The notes beneath the pieces are model-generated. The model made no database searches. It was not told the origin of the DNA and worked only from the letters and a program-made list of their open reading frames with translations. A program made the position numbers and the translations under genes. Positions 9,225-18,367 of a stretch of 64,000 nt of DNA are shown here, in pieces (the stretch's first letter is position 1; each line of letters starts with the position of its first letter). The stretch covers positions 68,484 through 132,483 of the forward strand of contig CAWCTB010000025.1 of NCBI GenBank assembly GCA_963798275.1, given 5' to 3'. This DNA comes from CAWCTB01 sp963798275. Lineage in GTDB: Bacteria > Acidobacteriota > Terriglobia > Terriglobales > Acidobacteriaceae.

Positions 9225-9674
9225 ATGCCGATGACACGCACTATAACCTTGATTTATGTCCTGGCCCTGAGCGGGTCGGCTTGGCTGTTTGCGCAAACCG
9301 CACAACCGGCAAACAACCGCGCGCAGGCACCCGGCACGACGGAGCGCAAGCCAGGTCCGGTGACGATCACCACAGACGACAACGGGAAGGAAATCGTGCT
9401 GCCGAAAAACGGCCGCCTGCTAGTGCGGTTGCCGAGCAACCCGTCGACGGGATACACCTGGGTGCTGAATGGCGATCCGTCGCCGCTGGTGCTGGTGGCC
9501 ACCGACTATCAGCGGATAAACGAGCAACCCGCGGTGGGTGCTTCCCAGATGCAGGAGCTGCGCTTTCAGGCCAGCGGCTCCGGGACAGCGTCATTGCAGC
9601 TTGCGTACCGCAGGCCGTGGGAGAAGGACGTGGCGCCCGCGAAAACGTTCTCCGTGACCGTTCGGATGGAGTGA
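9225..9674 (+). CDS. Secreted chagasin-family (I42) cysteine protease inhibitor
   Basis: 149 residues with a signal peptide (about 1-24, cleavage near FAQ-TAQ). The mature domain carries the chagasin hallmarks: NPSTGYTW (loop L2, about 82-89), a central beta-strand pair, and YRRPWE (loop L6 RPW) near 127-132. Chagasins form an eight-stranded immunoglobulin-like fold that plugs the active site of papain-like cysteine proteases. In a soil bacterium it could protect against own or foreign proteases. Only loop L4 ('GASQM' region) is less typical. No papain-family gene is close by. Confidence 0.85.
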   Translation: MPMTRTITLIYVLALSGSAWLFAQTAQPANNRAQAPGTTERKPGPVTITTDDNGKEIVLPKNGRLLVRLPSNPSTGYTWVLNGDPSPLVLVATDYQRINEQPAVGASQMQELRFQASGSGTASLQLAYRRPWEKDVAPAKTFSVTVRME

Positions 9675-9802
9675 GGGCAAAAAGGTCCCATACCAGGCAC
9701 AAATACAGCCTTGTTAAGCATGGTCGCGGCACGGAACACCTCCAGCCGCGCCCCTTCCAATCGAAACCCGCACCAGCTTTCCAGGAACCCGGTCGTGGCC
9801 CG

Positions 9803-10219
9803 TTAGCCCTTGGGTGGCGTGTGCTGAAAGGGCAGCTTGGTGTAGCGGGCCTTCTCCACTTCGATCACCAGCGCCACGCGGCCGGCATAGCCGCGCATGG
9901 GGAAGTCGGCGCCAATGTATTTGTGCGAGATGGCATCCATTACTTCGAGCTTGGGGTCCTCGCGAAATTCGACTACCCGGCCGCGAATCTGCACTTCTTC
10001 GTAGGGATCGTGGAAATCGACCATGGAAAGAGAGACGCGGGGATCGCGTCGCGCGTTACGCGCCTTGAGGCTGCCCTCACCGGTGCCGATCAGGATGTGC
10101 TCGCCCTCCAGTCCAATCCAGACAGGAGTGTTGTGCGGCGAGCCGTCGGGCATGAGCGTGGAAAAGTGCGCGAAGTTGGGACGTGACAGCAAGGAGCGGA
10201 CTTCGGGCGTTAGCGGCAT
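9803..10219 (-). CDS. Pyridoxamine 5'-phosphate oxidase-like FMN/F420-binding protein
   Basis: 138 residues from ATG 10219 (preceded by CAGGAGATTGCC). It has the split-barrel flavin-binding fold of the PPOX/F420-dependent family: 'FAHFSTLMPDGSPHNTPVW', 'SLKARNARRDPRVSLSM' and 'VQIRGRVVEF'. Such proteins reduce or oxidise small substrates using FMN or F420H2. The motif 'KARNARRDPRV' resembles the actinobacterial F420-dependent branch, but cofactor choice is uncertain. Single gene. Confidence 0.85.
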   Translation of the reverse strand: MPLTPEVRSLLSRPNFAHFSTLMPDGSPHNTPVWIGLEGEHILIGTGEGSLKARNARRDPRVSLSMVDFHDPYEEVQIRGRVVEFREDPKLEVMDAISHKYIGADFPMRGYAGRVALVIEVEKARYTKLPFQHTPPKG

Positions 10220-10316
10220 GGCAATCTCCTGCCATGGATTGTAAGCGAGGCAGTGGGGTGCCGCCGAGTGCACATCGACTGCTGGCTGCGCGCTCCGGGA
10301 GCGCAACCCTGCTGCA

Positions 10317-10997
10317 TCACTGTATCGGCGGCGGCGTCATGCCCAGAAATGACGTGCCCTGAAACTTGCCCTGTGCGTCGAAGTTCCAGTTGAACAACGC
10401 GTTGCCGGCCCGCCCGCAGGCATGGCATCCATTGATGAGCGGATAGCCGACGGTGAACTGCACGCCGCCGTTCGGCCCCGTTTGCGAGTTCGGCCACGTG
10501 GTACCGTCCCGGTCACCCGGCCATACTGCCACCTTGGGAAACTGCGCCTTGGTGTCCTGAAACTGCGGACTCTGTTGCATGTCTTTCTGGTCGAGCAGCT
10601 TGAGGTCCTCGACGTTGACGATCGGTGGCTCTCCGTTGACGAACAGAAGGCCGTAGTTGGTGTTGGCGCGCAGGGGATACGTCACCCAGGCGATGTCCAC
10701 CGGCCCGACCTTGTGGAAACCAGTGAGTATGCCGACGTCGCCGCCGCTGGACTTGTACAGCGCGCGAGTAAATGCCACCGCCTGGGGCGGAGCTCCCGCA
10801 ATCGGCATCTGGTTGATGAAACATTCGGCAAAGCTGGGGGGCTGGGCCGCGTTGTCGCAGGCCTTGTGCGCGTTGGCGAGGAACTGTCCGGGGATTTGCC
10901 ACACCGTCGAGAGGCCGACCTTGCCGGGTTGGTTCTGCCCCACGGCAAAGCTGGCGAACAGCAGAAATAAGGGAAGAGACAGCCGGGAACGCTTCAT
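10317..10997 (-). CDS. Hypothetical exported protein with a C-terminal CHACG motif
   Basis: From ATG 10997 (226 residues) there is a clear signal peptide (about 1-20, ending VGQ). The mature protein is soluble and predicted beta-rich. A CHACG motif near the C-terminus (INGCHACGRAGN) resembles a heme-c or metal site, but the CxxC lacks the following His of a heme motif, and another Cys pair lies earlier (about 47 and 59). Domain not recognised. No operon partner on the same strand. Confidence 0.6.
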   Translation of the reverse strand: MKRSRLSLPLFLLFASFAVGQNQPGKVGLSTVWQIPGQFLANAHKACDNAAQPPSFAECFINQMPIAGAPPQAVAFTRALYKSSGGDVGILTGFHKVGPVDIAWVTYPLRANTNYGLLFVNGEPPIVNVEDLKLLDQKDMQQSPQFQDTKAQFPKVAVWPGDRDGTTWPNSQTGPNGGVQFTVGYPLINGCHACGRAGNALFNWNFDAQGKFQGTSFLGMTPPPIQ

Positions 10998-11271
10998 CAG
11001 CGATTTTCCTTTCGCAAGAACCTGCAAAAACCTTACTGTGCCGGACGGCTACGAAGCAATCCGCAAACCGCCGTCGCCCTCGATGGGTGTGCTCCCTGCT
11101 GCAAGGCGTGGTTTGCGTCTTCCCGGGCGAACCCGGTCCTGAGGCGAGTTTAGCCAGCCTCCACGCCGTCCGGCAATCAAGGTGGCGCTCACGAAACGGT
11201 GACGTTGACCGTCTGACCAGTGACACTTGTCACAGACCCGATGTACGGGCCCCCGGGAAAATAGAAGCCGC

Positions 11272-11736
11272 ATGAGTTCGCGAGGTGCAACTCGAAGGTT
11301 GCTGTCGCTGGCGCTGACGCTCGCCATCGCCCTCTGGGCTGAGTCTGGCGTGGCGATGCTCTCCGCCGCTGGTCATGGCCTGCTGTGCCATGGCGGAACA
11401 GCGCAGCCTTCGCCCCCTATTCACCACGGCGAGGCGCAAGCCATGACTTGCTGCCATGAGCGCGCGAACTCCATGCCCAACTGCCCAGCCCACAACCGGC
11501 AGTCGGCGTCGCATTGCGGCACCGCAACCTGTTGTGGCCTGTGCAGCGAGCGCGCCCGGCCGCCGGCGTTCCTGTTCTCCTCCGATAAACCCCAGTCGAA
11601 GCAGTTGAGCGCCGGCGGCCATGTGGCCGCGATTTCCGTGCCTTCGGTTACTGTCAATACACTGCTGGCAAGTGGCGGTTCGGGGCCGCCCGTGGTGGTT
11701 CCGGTAAGCCGGAAGAAGACCGACCTCAGGATTTAG
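11272..11736 (+). CDS. Cys/His-rich secreted protein, possible metal binding
   Basis: From ATG 11272, 154 residues. A signal-like helix (about 8-28) is followed by a stretch rich in Cys and His (GHGLLCHGG, HHGEAQAMTCCHER, CPAH, HCGTATCCGLC), then a proline/serine-rich tail. The ligand pattern suggests binding of copper, zinc or similar metal in the periplasm, in the manner of CopL-like proteins; this is inference from composition. The next gene downstream encodes an even more Cys/Met-rich exported protein, so the two may act together. Confidence 0.6.
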   Translation: MSSRGATRRLLSLALTLAIALWAESGVAMLSAAGHGLLCHGGTAQPSPPIHHGEAQAMTCCHERANSMPNCPAHNRQSASHCGTATCCGLCSERARPPAFLFSSDKPQSKQLSAGGHVAAISVPSVTVNTLLASGGSGPPVVVPVSRKKTDLRI

Positions 11737-11836
11737 ATAGCGGCCCGCCGTGGTGTTGCGGTGGCCGTCAGGCCCATTGCCAGGCGAAACCGCGGAGGCC
11801 GATGCCTCTGCCTAGCCGGAATTCTTGAGGAATCCT

Positions 11837-12208
11837 ATGAAATCGAAAGTGCTCGTAATCGTCACCCTGTTCGTGCTCTCGCTGTCTATGATGGCGCAGA
11901 ACGCGACCCCAGCCACTCCCGCGCCTGCAGCCGGCGATGCCAAGGCATGCGCCTGCTGCAATCACGACAAGACCGACGCCAAAGCCGGCGAAGCTTGCTG
12001 CAAAGACTGCTGCAAAGACGGCAAGTGCGCCATGATGTCGAAGGACGGCAAGGATGGGAAGATGTGTCCCATGATGTCCAAAGACGGCAAGATGGCGGAC
12101 GGCAAGATGTGCTGCTCCGGAAATAAGTGCCCCATGATGGCAAAGGGACAGAAGCACACCGGATGCTGCTGCGGCAACATGAGCGCCTCACAACCCACAG
12201 GTCTTTAG
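11837..12208 (+). CDS. Small secreted Cys/Met/Lys-rich protein, probable metal (Cu/Ag) binder
   Basis: From ATG 11837, 123 residues: signal peptide (about 1-21, ending MAQ), an Ala/Pro linker, then about 85 residues with 15 cysteines and many Met and Lys. The motifs recur in a degenerate repeat of the form KDGKxCxMMSKDGK, with CC and CCC clusters (ACACC, EACCKDCCK, KMCCSGNKCPMM, TGCCCGN). Cys-Met mixtures of this kind favour soft metals such as Cu(I) or Ag(I). A strong hairpin terminator follows at 12231. Not a classical metallothionein by sequence. Confidence 0.7.
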   Translation: MKSKVLVIVTLFVLSLSMMAQNATPATPAPAAGDAKACACCNHDKTDAKAGEACCKDCCKDGKCAMMSKDGKDGKMCPMMSKDGKMADGKMCCSGNKCPMMAKGQKHTGCCCGNMSASQPTGL

Positions 12209-12230
12209 AGCCACCTGAGGCATGCGCGAG

Positions 12231-12259
12231 GCCCCGGTCGCATTGGCCGGGGCTTTTTT
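12231..12259 (+). terminator. Rho-independent terminator after the Cys/Met-rich gene
   Basis: GCCCCGG (12231-12237) pairs with CCGGGGC (12247-12253) and is followed by TTTTTT. It lies 22 bp after the stop codon of the metal-binder gene. Confidence 0.85.
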
Positions 12260-12382
12260 GTTGGACTGGAGTCTCGATTTAGGAAATAGCTCCTGCATTC
12301 CCAGTTTTGCTTAAAGCAGCACCTTTGGTAGCTGGTTCCGTCCTGCCCACTGCGCGGTATTTGATACCGTAGATAGATCGAC

Positions 12383-13132
12383 ATGTCCTTCCTGGAGAAA
12401 ATCGCCCAACACTCCCGCAAGCTGGGGTTCGCCCTGCTCGCGATCGTCCTGCTGATCATGGGGTTCAACACGGTTCGCAACACGCGTGTCGATGCCCTGG
12501 GCCGCGCTGCGCTCGATAAGAAGGCAGATCCGGCAGTGGTAAAGAAGCTGGCCAGCTATTCCGGTCAGCGTGCGGCGGAATGGCTGATGCTGGTGGCGGG
12601 AGGCGCGCCCGCGCAGGAAAACCGACTCGCCGCCATCCAGTTGCTGGTGGACCGGAAAGCAGCCCCGGAGGTGTCGCGCCTGTCGGAGTTGCTGCTGCCG
12701 ACGGAATCGTTGCCGGTGCGGCAGGCTGTTGCCAGCGCCATTTACAAGACAGGCTGCAGCCCGGAGTGTGTGAGGAATGTCTTGTACTACCAGGAGCGCA
12801 TTTGGCGCGGCGACCGTCCAGCAGAGGACACGCAAGCCGAGCCCCCGCAGGAGATCTCGGAGCCCGAGAAGGAACTGCGCACTTCGCTGGATGAAGTCCT
12901 GAAGAAAAACAAGCAGGCAACGGGCCTCGTGTTGACCAAGGTGTACGGCCTGGCCACCGACTTCCCCTCGCCATTCGCGGTGGAAACCGTCGAGCGGTTG
13001 GATCTGAAGGAAGCCTGCCCCCTGCTGATGCACACCTATCTGAGCGTAAAGGACAACGTTCGCGCCTCGCCTGAATTCAAGCAGGTGAGCGAGGCGGTGA
13101 AGACGCTGGGGTGCCCGGGTAGTGGTCAGTGA
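12383..13132 (+). CDS. Hypothetical membrane-anchored protein with HEAT-like helices
   Basis: 249 residues beginning with a short basic N-terminus and one membrane helix (about 15-31), then an all-helical soluble region with a HEAT/armadillo-like pattern (paired helices 'PAVVKKLASYSGQRAAEWLML', 'NRLAAIQLLVDRKAAPEVSRLSELL' and 'LPVRQAVASAIYKTG'). Cys residues at about 132 and 136 (GCSPEC) may form a disulfide. No enzymatic motif. It stands alone between a terminator and an amidohydrolase gene; it may be a scaffold. The start at 12383 has only a weak ribosome site. Confidence 0.6.
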   Translation: MSFLEKIAQHSRKLGFALLAIVLLIMGFNTVRNTRVDALGRAALDKKADPAVVKKLASYSGQRAAEWLMLVAGGAPAQENRLAAIQLLVDRKAAPEVSRLSELLLPTESLPVRQAVASAIYKTGCSPECVRNVLYYQERIWRGDRPAEDTQAEPPQEISEPEKELRTSLDEVLKKNKQATGLVLTKVYGLATDFPSPFAVETVERLDLKEACPLLMHTYLSVKDNVRASPEFKQVSEAVKTLGCPGSGQ

Positions 13133-13154
13133 ATCGTGGATAGTGGTGGTGAAT

Positions 13155-13192
<38 letters not shown>

Positions 13193-13243
13193 AAACGCCG
13201 TCAGGTGCTGCGAAGTTTGCGCCGGACGATACAATGCAGAACC

Positions 13244-14539
13244 ATGAAATGGTCGCTGCCTCTTGTCTTGCTCTTCGCCTCTCCCGCGTTTGCGCAAACC
13301 GCGCCTACCCCGCCGCCGAAAGCTACCTATCTGTGGTGCGGCACACTCTACGACGGCAAGAGCGATTCTCCGCAAAAGACGGTAACAGTCCGCATCGTGG
13401 GCGGAAAGATCGACTCCATTGTCGCTGGTAAGTCAGCGGAAGAAACCGGCTCCGAGGTCATCGATCTCTCCAACGAAGTCTGCCTGCCGGGGCTGATCGA
13501 CACCCACACTCACGTGCTGCTGCAGGGCGACATCACTGCGGAAGACTACGATGTGCAATTGCTCAAGCAGTCGACACCGTATCGCACCATTCTGGGCACG
13601 GTCTCGGCGCGGCGGGCGCTGGAGTACGGCTTCACCACCATTCGCGATCTCGAGACCGAAGGCGCGGGCTACGCCGACGTGGATATCAAGAAGGCGATCA
13701 ATGCGGGCGTCATTCCCGGACCGCGCATGCAGGTGGCAGGACGCGCGATGGATGTAACCGGCGCATATCCGCTATTGGGTTACTCGTGGGAACTGAAGAT
13801 GCCCAAGGGCGTGCAGGAGGTTGACGGCGCCGAGGGCGGCCGCAAGGCGGTGCGCGAGCAGATATCCAATGGCGTGGACTGGATCAAGGTCTATTCCGAC
13901 CGCAGCTACTACGTGCGCCCGGACGGCGTGCTGGATGATGTGCCGACCTTCACCCTGGATGAGCTGCGCGCCATCGTCGACGAAGCCCATCGCGAGCGGC
14001 ACAAGGTGGCATCGCACGCCGCCGCGCTGAACGGCGTCCACAACTCGGTGGAGGCGGGCGTCGACACCATCGAGCACGGCATGTACATCGCCGACGCCGA
14101 CCTGCAGACCATGGTGGCGCACGGGACCTACTACGTGCCCACGCTCTTTGTCGGAGAGTACGTGGCGGAGGGCCGCGCTGCCGCAGGCTCGCCGGTGTGG
14201 GTGCAGATGATCAAGATCCACGAAGACACGTTTCGCCGCGCGATGAAGGCGGGAGTGAAGATTGCCTTCGGCACCGACGCCGGCGGCTTCGACTGGAAGA
14301 TCGATCCAGCGAAAGAGTTCGCCATCATGGTGAAGTACGGCATGACTCCGGCGCAGGCGCTGCGCTCGGCGACGATGACAGCCGCGGAACTGCTGGGCAT
14401 GCAGGACAAGATCGGCTCCGTCGAACCCGGAAAGTTTGCCGACATCGTTGCCGTGCCCGGCGATCCCCTGGCCGACATTCACCAACTGGAGAATGTGAAC
14501 TTCGTGATGAAGGGCGGAGCCGTCTACAAGCGGCCGTAG
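13244..14539 (+). CDS. Secreted amidohydrolase-superfamily enzyme (imidazolonepropionase/prolidase-like)
   Basis: From ATG 13244, 431 residues with signal peptide (about 1-18, ending FAQ). Metal-binding and catalytic signatures of the amidohydrolase superfamily are visible: DTHTHV (about 87-92), 'VASHAAALNGVHNSVEAGVDTIEHG' with two His ligands, and AFGTDAGGF with the catalytic Asp, then a final 'SVEPGKFADIVAV' strand. This subgroup of exported acidobacterial amidohydrolases is usually annotated as Xaa-Pro dipeptidase-like; actual substrates are mostly unknown. It stands alone, with a hairpin between it and the convergent PEP-CTERM gene. Confidence 0.88.
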   Translation: MKWSLPLVLLFASPAFAQTAPTPPPKATYLWCGTLYDGKSDSPQKTVTVRIVGGKIDSIVAGKSAEETGSEVIDLSNEVCLPGLIDTHTHVLLQGDITAEDYDVQLLKQSTPYRTILGTVSARRALEYGFTTIRDLETEGAGYADVDIKKAINAGVIPGPRMQVAGRAMDVTGAYPLLGYSWELKMPKGVQEVDGAEGGRKAVREQISNGVDWIKVYSDRSYYVRPDGVLDDVPTFTLDELRAIVDEAHRERHKVASHAAALNGVHNSVEAGVDTIEHGMYIADADLQTMVAHGTYYVPTLFVGEYVAEGRAAAGSPVWVQMIKIHEDTFRRAMKAGVKIAFGTDAGGFDWKIDPAKEFAIMVKYGMTPAQALRSATMTAAELLGMQDKIGSVEPGKFADIVAVPGDPLADIHQLENVNFVMKGGAVYKRP

Positions 14540-14620
14540 CGGGCGGCCCGGGTTGAGAGGATTAGCCAGAGGAATCGAAAGCTGGTCGCAGAAGTCCAAG
14601 CGAGGGATGGCAGAACAGGA

Positions 14621-14655
14621 CGGATCCCCCACGCTTATGGAACGTGGGGGATCCG
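14621..14655. terminator. Strong hairpin between convergent genes
   Basis: A 13-bp perfect inverted repeat (CGGATCCCCCACG / CGTGGGGGATCCG) with a 9-base loop lies between the amidohydrolase and the PEP-CTERM gene, which converge. There is no long T tract on either side, so it may be a bidirectional structure-based terminator or a repeat element. Confidence 0.6.
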
Positions 14656-14699
14656 CCATCATCGGAGGGCTCGCCGCAGAACGGACTGCTCAGCGATGA

Positions 14700-15464
14700 T
14701 CAAAGGCGACGCCTGATCCATCCCCCTAAACCGAGGATGCCGGTTCCCAACAGCGCCAAGGTTCCCGGCTCAGGAACGAAGATCTGGCTACGCCCAGTCA
14801 GGGTATACTGCCCGCCTGGCGTCAGGGTAAAGCTACCCTTCACTTCCAGACTGCCCGCCGCATTCGAAAGATATGCAAGTGGCCCGATGGCCCCGATGTC
14901 GGGACTGGTGCAAACATAAACAAGGTTAGGAGTGGTACACCCCATGCCAATGCCCAGGAAGTTCAGCAGAAGGCCCGTGTCGTAGGTGTTCATGATGAAC
15001 CTGGAGCCAACCGGTGCCACCGTGGAATTCCCCGCGAAGTTTGTATCGATCAGAACGTCGCCGAAGATCGATTGGGCCAGGAGATAGGGTCCCCCTGCGT
15101 AAGGTGCCGTGAAATCGTAGTTGAACGTCATCAGCGCGTGGCTATTGTTGATGACGCCGAAGCTGAACCCGACAAACGGATCCGGCGTGGTGACCAGTTG
15201 ACCGCCGGTGAACAGGAACTCCGGAAACACCTGCGGAACGAAATCGGTATGCCACGCTCCATCGATATACGTGGCTGTGCCGCCGTCCGGAAGATTCTGG
15301 AGCTGGCCGTTCCCAACTTTATACGTAAGGACGAGAGTGGGCGCACAGCTCGGATCCGACGGCGTCACCGAGCAGTCCACCACATTGCTGGCGTACAAGG
15401 TAATGGCAAAAGAAGAGAGGAAGAGCGTCGCCAGCAGAGCAATTCGCGTCAGAAACTTAGTCAT
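14700..15464 (-). CDS. PEP-CTERM exported protein
   Basis: From ATG 15464, 254 residues: signal peptide (about 1-25), a beta-rich middle with two Cys pairs, and a C-terminal sorting signal VPEPGTLALLGTGILGLGGW followed by IRRRL. That is exactly the PEP-CTERM pattern (motif, hydrophobic helix, basic tail) recognised by exosortase/archaeosortase-type enzymes. Such proteins are trafficked to the surface or the extracellular matrix. No exosortase is present in this window. A second PEP-CTERM gene lies at 34157. Confidence 0.85.
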   Translation of the reverse strand: MTKFLTRIALLATLFLSSFAITLYASNVVDCSVTPSDPSCAPTLVLTYKVGNGQLQNLPDGGTATYIDGAWHTDFVPQVFPEFLFTGGQLVTTPDPFVGFSFGVINNSHALMTFNYDFTAPYAGGPYLLAQSIFGDVLIDTNFAGNSTVAPVGSRFIMNTYDTGLLLNFLGIGMGCTTPNLVYVCTSPDIGAIGPLAYLSNAAGSLEVKGSFTLTPGGQYTLTGRSQIFVPEPGTLALLGTGILGLGGWIRRRL

Positions 15465-15840
15465 AATTCCTCCGCTATCCAAGCGCGACCTCGGATATTG
15501 TTTCTAACGGCCCAAATCTACACCCGTCCTCTGCCGTCGGATCACCAATCTTGCGTGGCCGGACAATCTTGTCCCCTTTTGGGTCTGGACGATCTTCTCT
15601 CGATTTGCCGTGCGGTGATGGGAGCCCAATCTGATAGCCCAATGTAGTCGGCGAAGCGCTAACCAGACTAGCCGGCGAAGCTGGAACCTTGATGGGCGCA
15701 CCCCGATGTGCGCGCCCCGCACACACCTCGTTGCCCTGGCAAACGGAGGACCGCTGGATGGATTTTCCTGCGTCTAGGAAAGGCTCGTTGTGGGGCCACA
15801 GTCTGACATTGGCGCTCCATCGGCTAACCATCCTGGAGCA
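15465..15840. other. Intergenic region, no gene recognised
   Basis: 376 bp between the PEP-CTERM gene and the PHP phosphatase. It holds several overlapping short frames with no recognisable product. A twice-occurring CCGGCGAAGC/TCGGCGAAGC stretch (15647-15681) is seen, but no convincing promoter or terminator. Confidence 0.4.
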
Positions 15841-16587
15841 TTAGCGATGCGATGTTCCCGCTGCCGGCAGCGTCTGCTTGGGCAAACTCCGCCCTGCGAC
15901 AATCGCCGACGGATTGCCCGTCACCAGCGCTTCCGCCACCTTTTCATTGGCCAGCTCGCAGATAACGTCCCGCGCCTCCGACAGAATCGGGGTGCGCCGC
16001 TCCGGCTCGTGGGCGTCGCTGGCGATGACATGAATTGCGCCTTCCTGCAATAACCATTCCGCCATCTTCTTGGGCTTGGGGCCCCAAAAACCAGTGAACG
16101 CATTCGCCGTCACTTGCACCAGGCAGCCCTGTTTCACAAAGTCCAGCACCATTTCCTGGCGCTTCAGCAGGTATAGGTTTCGCTCGGGATGAGTGATGAT
16201 CGGCACCAGCCCATGGCTGATGACCTGTTCCAGTTGTTCGCTGACGTTTGCCGCCAGCTTGGCGTGGTGAAACTCCACCAGCAGATAGCGCGTGTCGCCG
16301 ATGGTGAAGCGCCGGGGATTCTGCAGCAGGTCGATCAGGCTCGCATCCGTAAAGTGAAAATCGCAGCCCAGGCTGAAGCGAATGCGGCCTTGTCCGGCGT
16401 CGCTCAACAACGCCAGCATCTCGGTGTAGCGTTCGCGGTTGTAATCGAAGTCGTGGTTGCAGTGCGGCGTCGCTACGATGTGCGTGATGCCGTCTGCGGT
16501 GGCCATGCGGCACATCTCCGCCGTCATCTCCCAGTTCCAGGAGCCGTCGTCAATCCCGGGCAGAATGTGGCAATGAATATCGACCAT
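15841..16587 (-). CDS. CpsB/YwqE-type PHP-domain phosphotyrosine phosphatase
   Basis: 248 residues. The PHP metal ligands are present: DIHCHILPGIDDG (about 3-15), ATPHCN (about 38-43), HFTD, EFHH, ITHPERN and DAHEPER. This is the family of manganese-dependent protein-tyrosine phosphatases that regulate capsule or exopolysaccharide export (CpsB, YwqE). The typical bacterial tyrosine kinase partner is not in the window. The rare SWNWEMT after the first motif replaces the usual 'PKSLEESL' but the ligands remain. It stands upstream of repeats and downstream of the aminotransferase on the same strand. Confidence 0.88.
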   Translation of the reverse strand: MVDIHCHILPGIDDGSWNWEMTAEMCRMATADGITHIVATPHCNHDFDYNRERYTEMLALLSDAGQGRIRFSLGCDFHFTDASLIDLLQNPRRFTIGDTRYLLVEFHHAKLAANVSEQLEQVISHGLVPIITHPERNLYLLKRQEMVLDFVKQGCLVQVTANAFTGFWGPKPKKMAEWLLQEGAIHVIASDAHEPERRTPILSEARDVICELANEKVAEALVTGNPSAIVAGRSLPKQTLPAAGTSHR

Positions 16588-16706
16588 CGGACTCGTCTAT
16601 TGACGAACTTTCGCTCTGACCATGGGCGCATCGCTCGCGGGCAACCGGGAACTCCCAACTATCCTTCCGGCAACTGGTAGCCGGCGGCTGGCAGCCGGTA
16701 GCTAAC

Positions 16707-17930
16707 TCAATACCGCTCCGCCATAAACTCGCCGATCTTCTCGTACGCCGCTTCCAGTACCGGCTCTGGCGGCAGGAACACAATCCGCATGTGCCGCGTA
16801 CCCGGCTTCTGCCCGAAGCCCGACCCATGCACCACCAGCACGTGCTTCTGCTTCAGCAGATCGGTCACAAACGTCAGGTCGTCCTCCGGAATATCGAGCG
16901 ACGGATACGCATAGAACGCGCCCTTCGGCGCAACCAGGCTCACCCGCGGAGTGCGCTTCGCCCACGCCTCTGTAATGTGCGCTCGGCGGCGCAGCTTCTC
17001 GCGCATGGCGTCGATGTGCTCCTGCGGACCTTCCAGCGCCGGCCGGATGGCGTGCTGGAACGGATGCGGCGCCGACAACCGCGCCCGCAGCAGCCGGTGT
17101 ACCGCCTCCAGGTAAGGATGCAGCGCCTCGCGCGGCCCGGTAGCAATCGCCCACCCAATACGCCATCCCGGAACCAGGTACGCCTTCGACAAGCCATTAA
17201 ACGTAACGATGGGCACGTCCTGCGCCAGCGTCGCAATCGAGATGTGCTGCTCCGCCGGCTCCCCGCTTTCACTAGCAAAGATCAGCTTGTCGTAAATCTC
17301 GTCGGCAAAAATAATCAGGCTGTGCCGCCGCGCCATCTCCAGCACCTGCTCGAGGGTGTGCCGCGACATCACCGCGCCCGTCGGATTGCTCGGATTGATC
17401 AGCAGGATCGCCCGCGTCCGCGCATTGATGCGCCGTTCCATGTCCTCCAGGTCTGGCTCCCAGCCATGGCTCTCGTCCAGGTCGTACGCGTTCGGCGTCG
17501 CATCCAGCTTGGCCAGCACCGCCCCGTACAGCGGATACTCCGGGCTCGGCGTCAGCACGTTGTCGCCCGGATTGAGCAGCGCGGTCAGGCAACTGTCGAT
17601 CACCTCGCCGCTGCCATAGCCGACGAAGACGCTCTGAATGTCCTTGAACCCGCGGCGCTCGGCGTCGCGCCGAATGGCCTCCACTGCCGGCCTGATCCCC
17701 AGCGACTCGCCGTATCCGTTGTGCCCGTCGAGCATCGCCCGGTGGACGGCTTCAATCATGTGTGGCGGAGTGGGAAAGTCGAACTTACACGGGTCGCCAA
17801 TGTTGAGATAGAGGATCTGGTGCCCTTCGCGCGCCACCTCGTCGGCCACCACCGCCAGGTCGCGAATCGCGTAACGAACATTGGCCATGCGCGTGGCCGC
17901 CAGAACTTGCGCTGCTTGTTGAGTAGCCAT
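16707..17930 (-). CDS. PLP-dependent class I/II aminotransferase (AlaA-like)
   Basis: 407 residues, full length for fold-type I aminotransferases. 'NIGDPCKFDFPTPP' at the N-terminus, 'NPSNPTGAV' (Asn-Pro-Thr-Gly), 'FADEIYDKL' (Asp-Tyr pair contacting the pyridine ring), and SKAYLVPGWRIGW with the PLP lysine (about residue 253) and the carboxylate-binding Arg region are visible. The pattern NIGDP...GYGES matches the alanine-synthesising AlaA/AspC subgroup. Amino donor and acceptor are not certain. A truncated copy of its first 50-odd codons plus upstream DNA lies at 20716-20945. Confidence 0.9.
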   Translation of the reverse strand: MATQQAAQVLAATRMANVRYAIRDLAVVADEVAREGHQILYLNIGDPCKFDFPTPPHMIEAVHRAMLDGHNGYGESLGIRPAVEAIRRDAERRGFKDIQSVFVGYGSGEVIDSCLTALLNPGDNVLTPSPEYPLYGAVLAKLDATPNAYDLDESHGWEPDLEDMERRINARTRAILLINPSNPTGAVMSRHTLEQVLEMARRHSLIIFADEIYDKLIFASESGEPAEQHISIATLAQDVPIVTFNGLSKAYLVPGWRIGWAIATGPREALHPYLEAVHRLLRARLSAPHPFQHAIRPALEGPQEHIDAMREKLRRRAHITEAWAKRTPRVSLVAPKGAFYAYPSLDIPEDDLTFVTDLLKQKHVLVVHGSGFGQKPGTRHMRIVFLPPEPVLEAAYEKIGEFMAERY

Positions 17931-18367
17931 CGGAACGTCCTTAGTGAATCCTGAACAATTTGGAGCGAACCACCATTATGAACCAGCGGGCGCCGCGGGA
18001 GTAGGGGGCGCAGGGCGGCCCCGGCCCGGAAGAACGCTTGAAATGGCCTCTCGCACGGAGGGAAGGGTAACGAGCACGAGAAGTCTGCAAACGTCTGCCC
18101 GAACCATGTTTCCTCCTGACACTGCGCACGCGAGGCATGACAACTTGCCAGGGTAGGTCGAAGCAACGCGGTGTCATATCGGGAAGGATTATCCGGGTAC
18201 CGCGCAGTTCTTGACTATCGGCACTGACTTCCAGTCGGCTTCCGGGCGAAAATAGCTTCAGTTCACTGTCACCATCGTTTGCGTTCACTGCTTCGGCCAT
18301 ATGCCGACACATCTCTCCGTCAGCAGTGGCCGTGGCCCTCCACCGTTTCCAAAGGAGGATCATCCCT

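Noticed and set aside
15465..15840. Riboswitch or small RNA in the 376-bp gap
   Set aside because: No recognisable aptamer core or terminator could be traced by eye.
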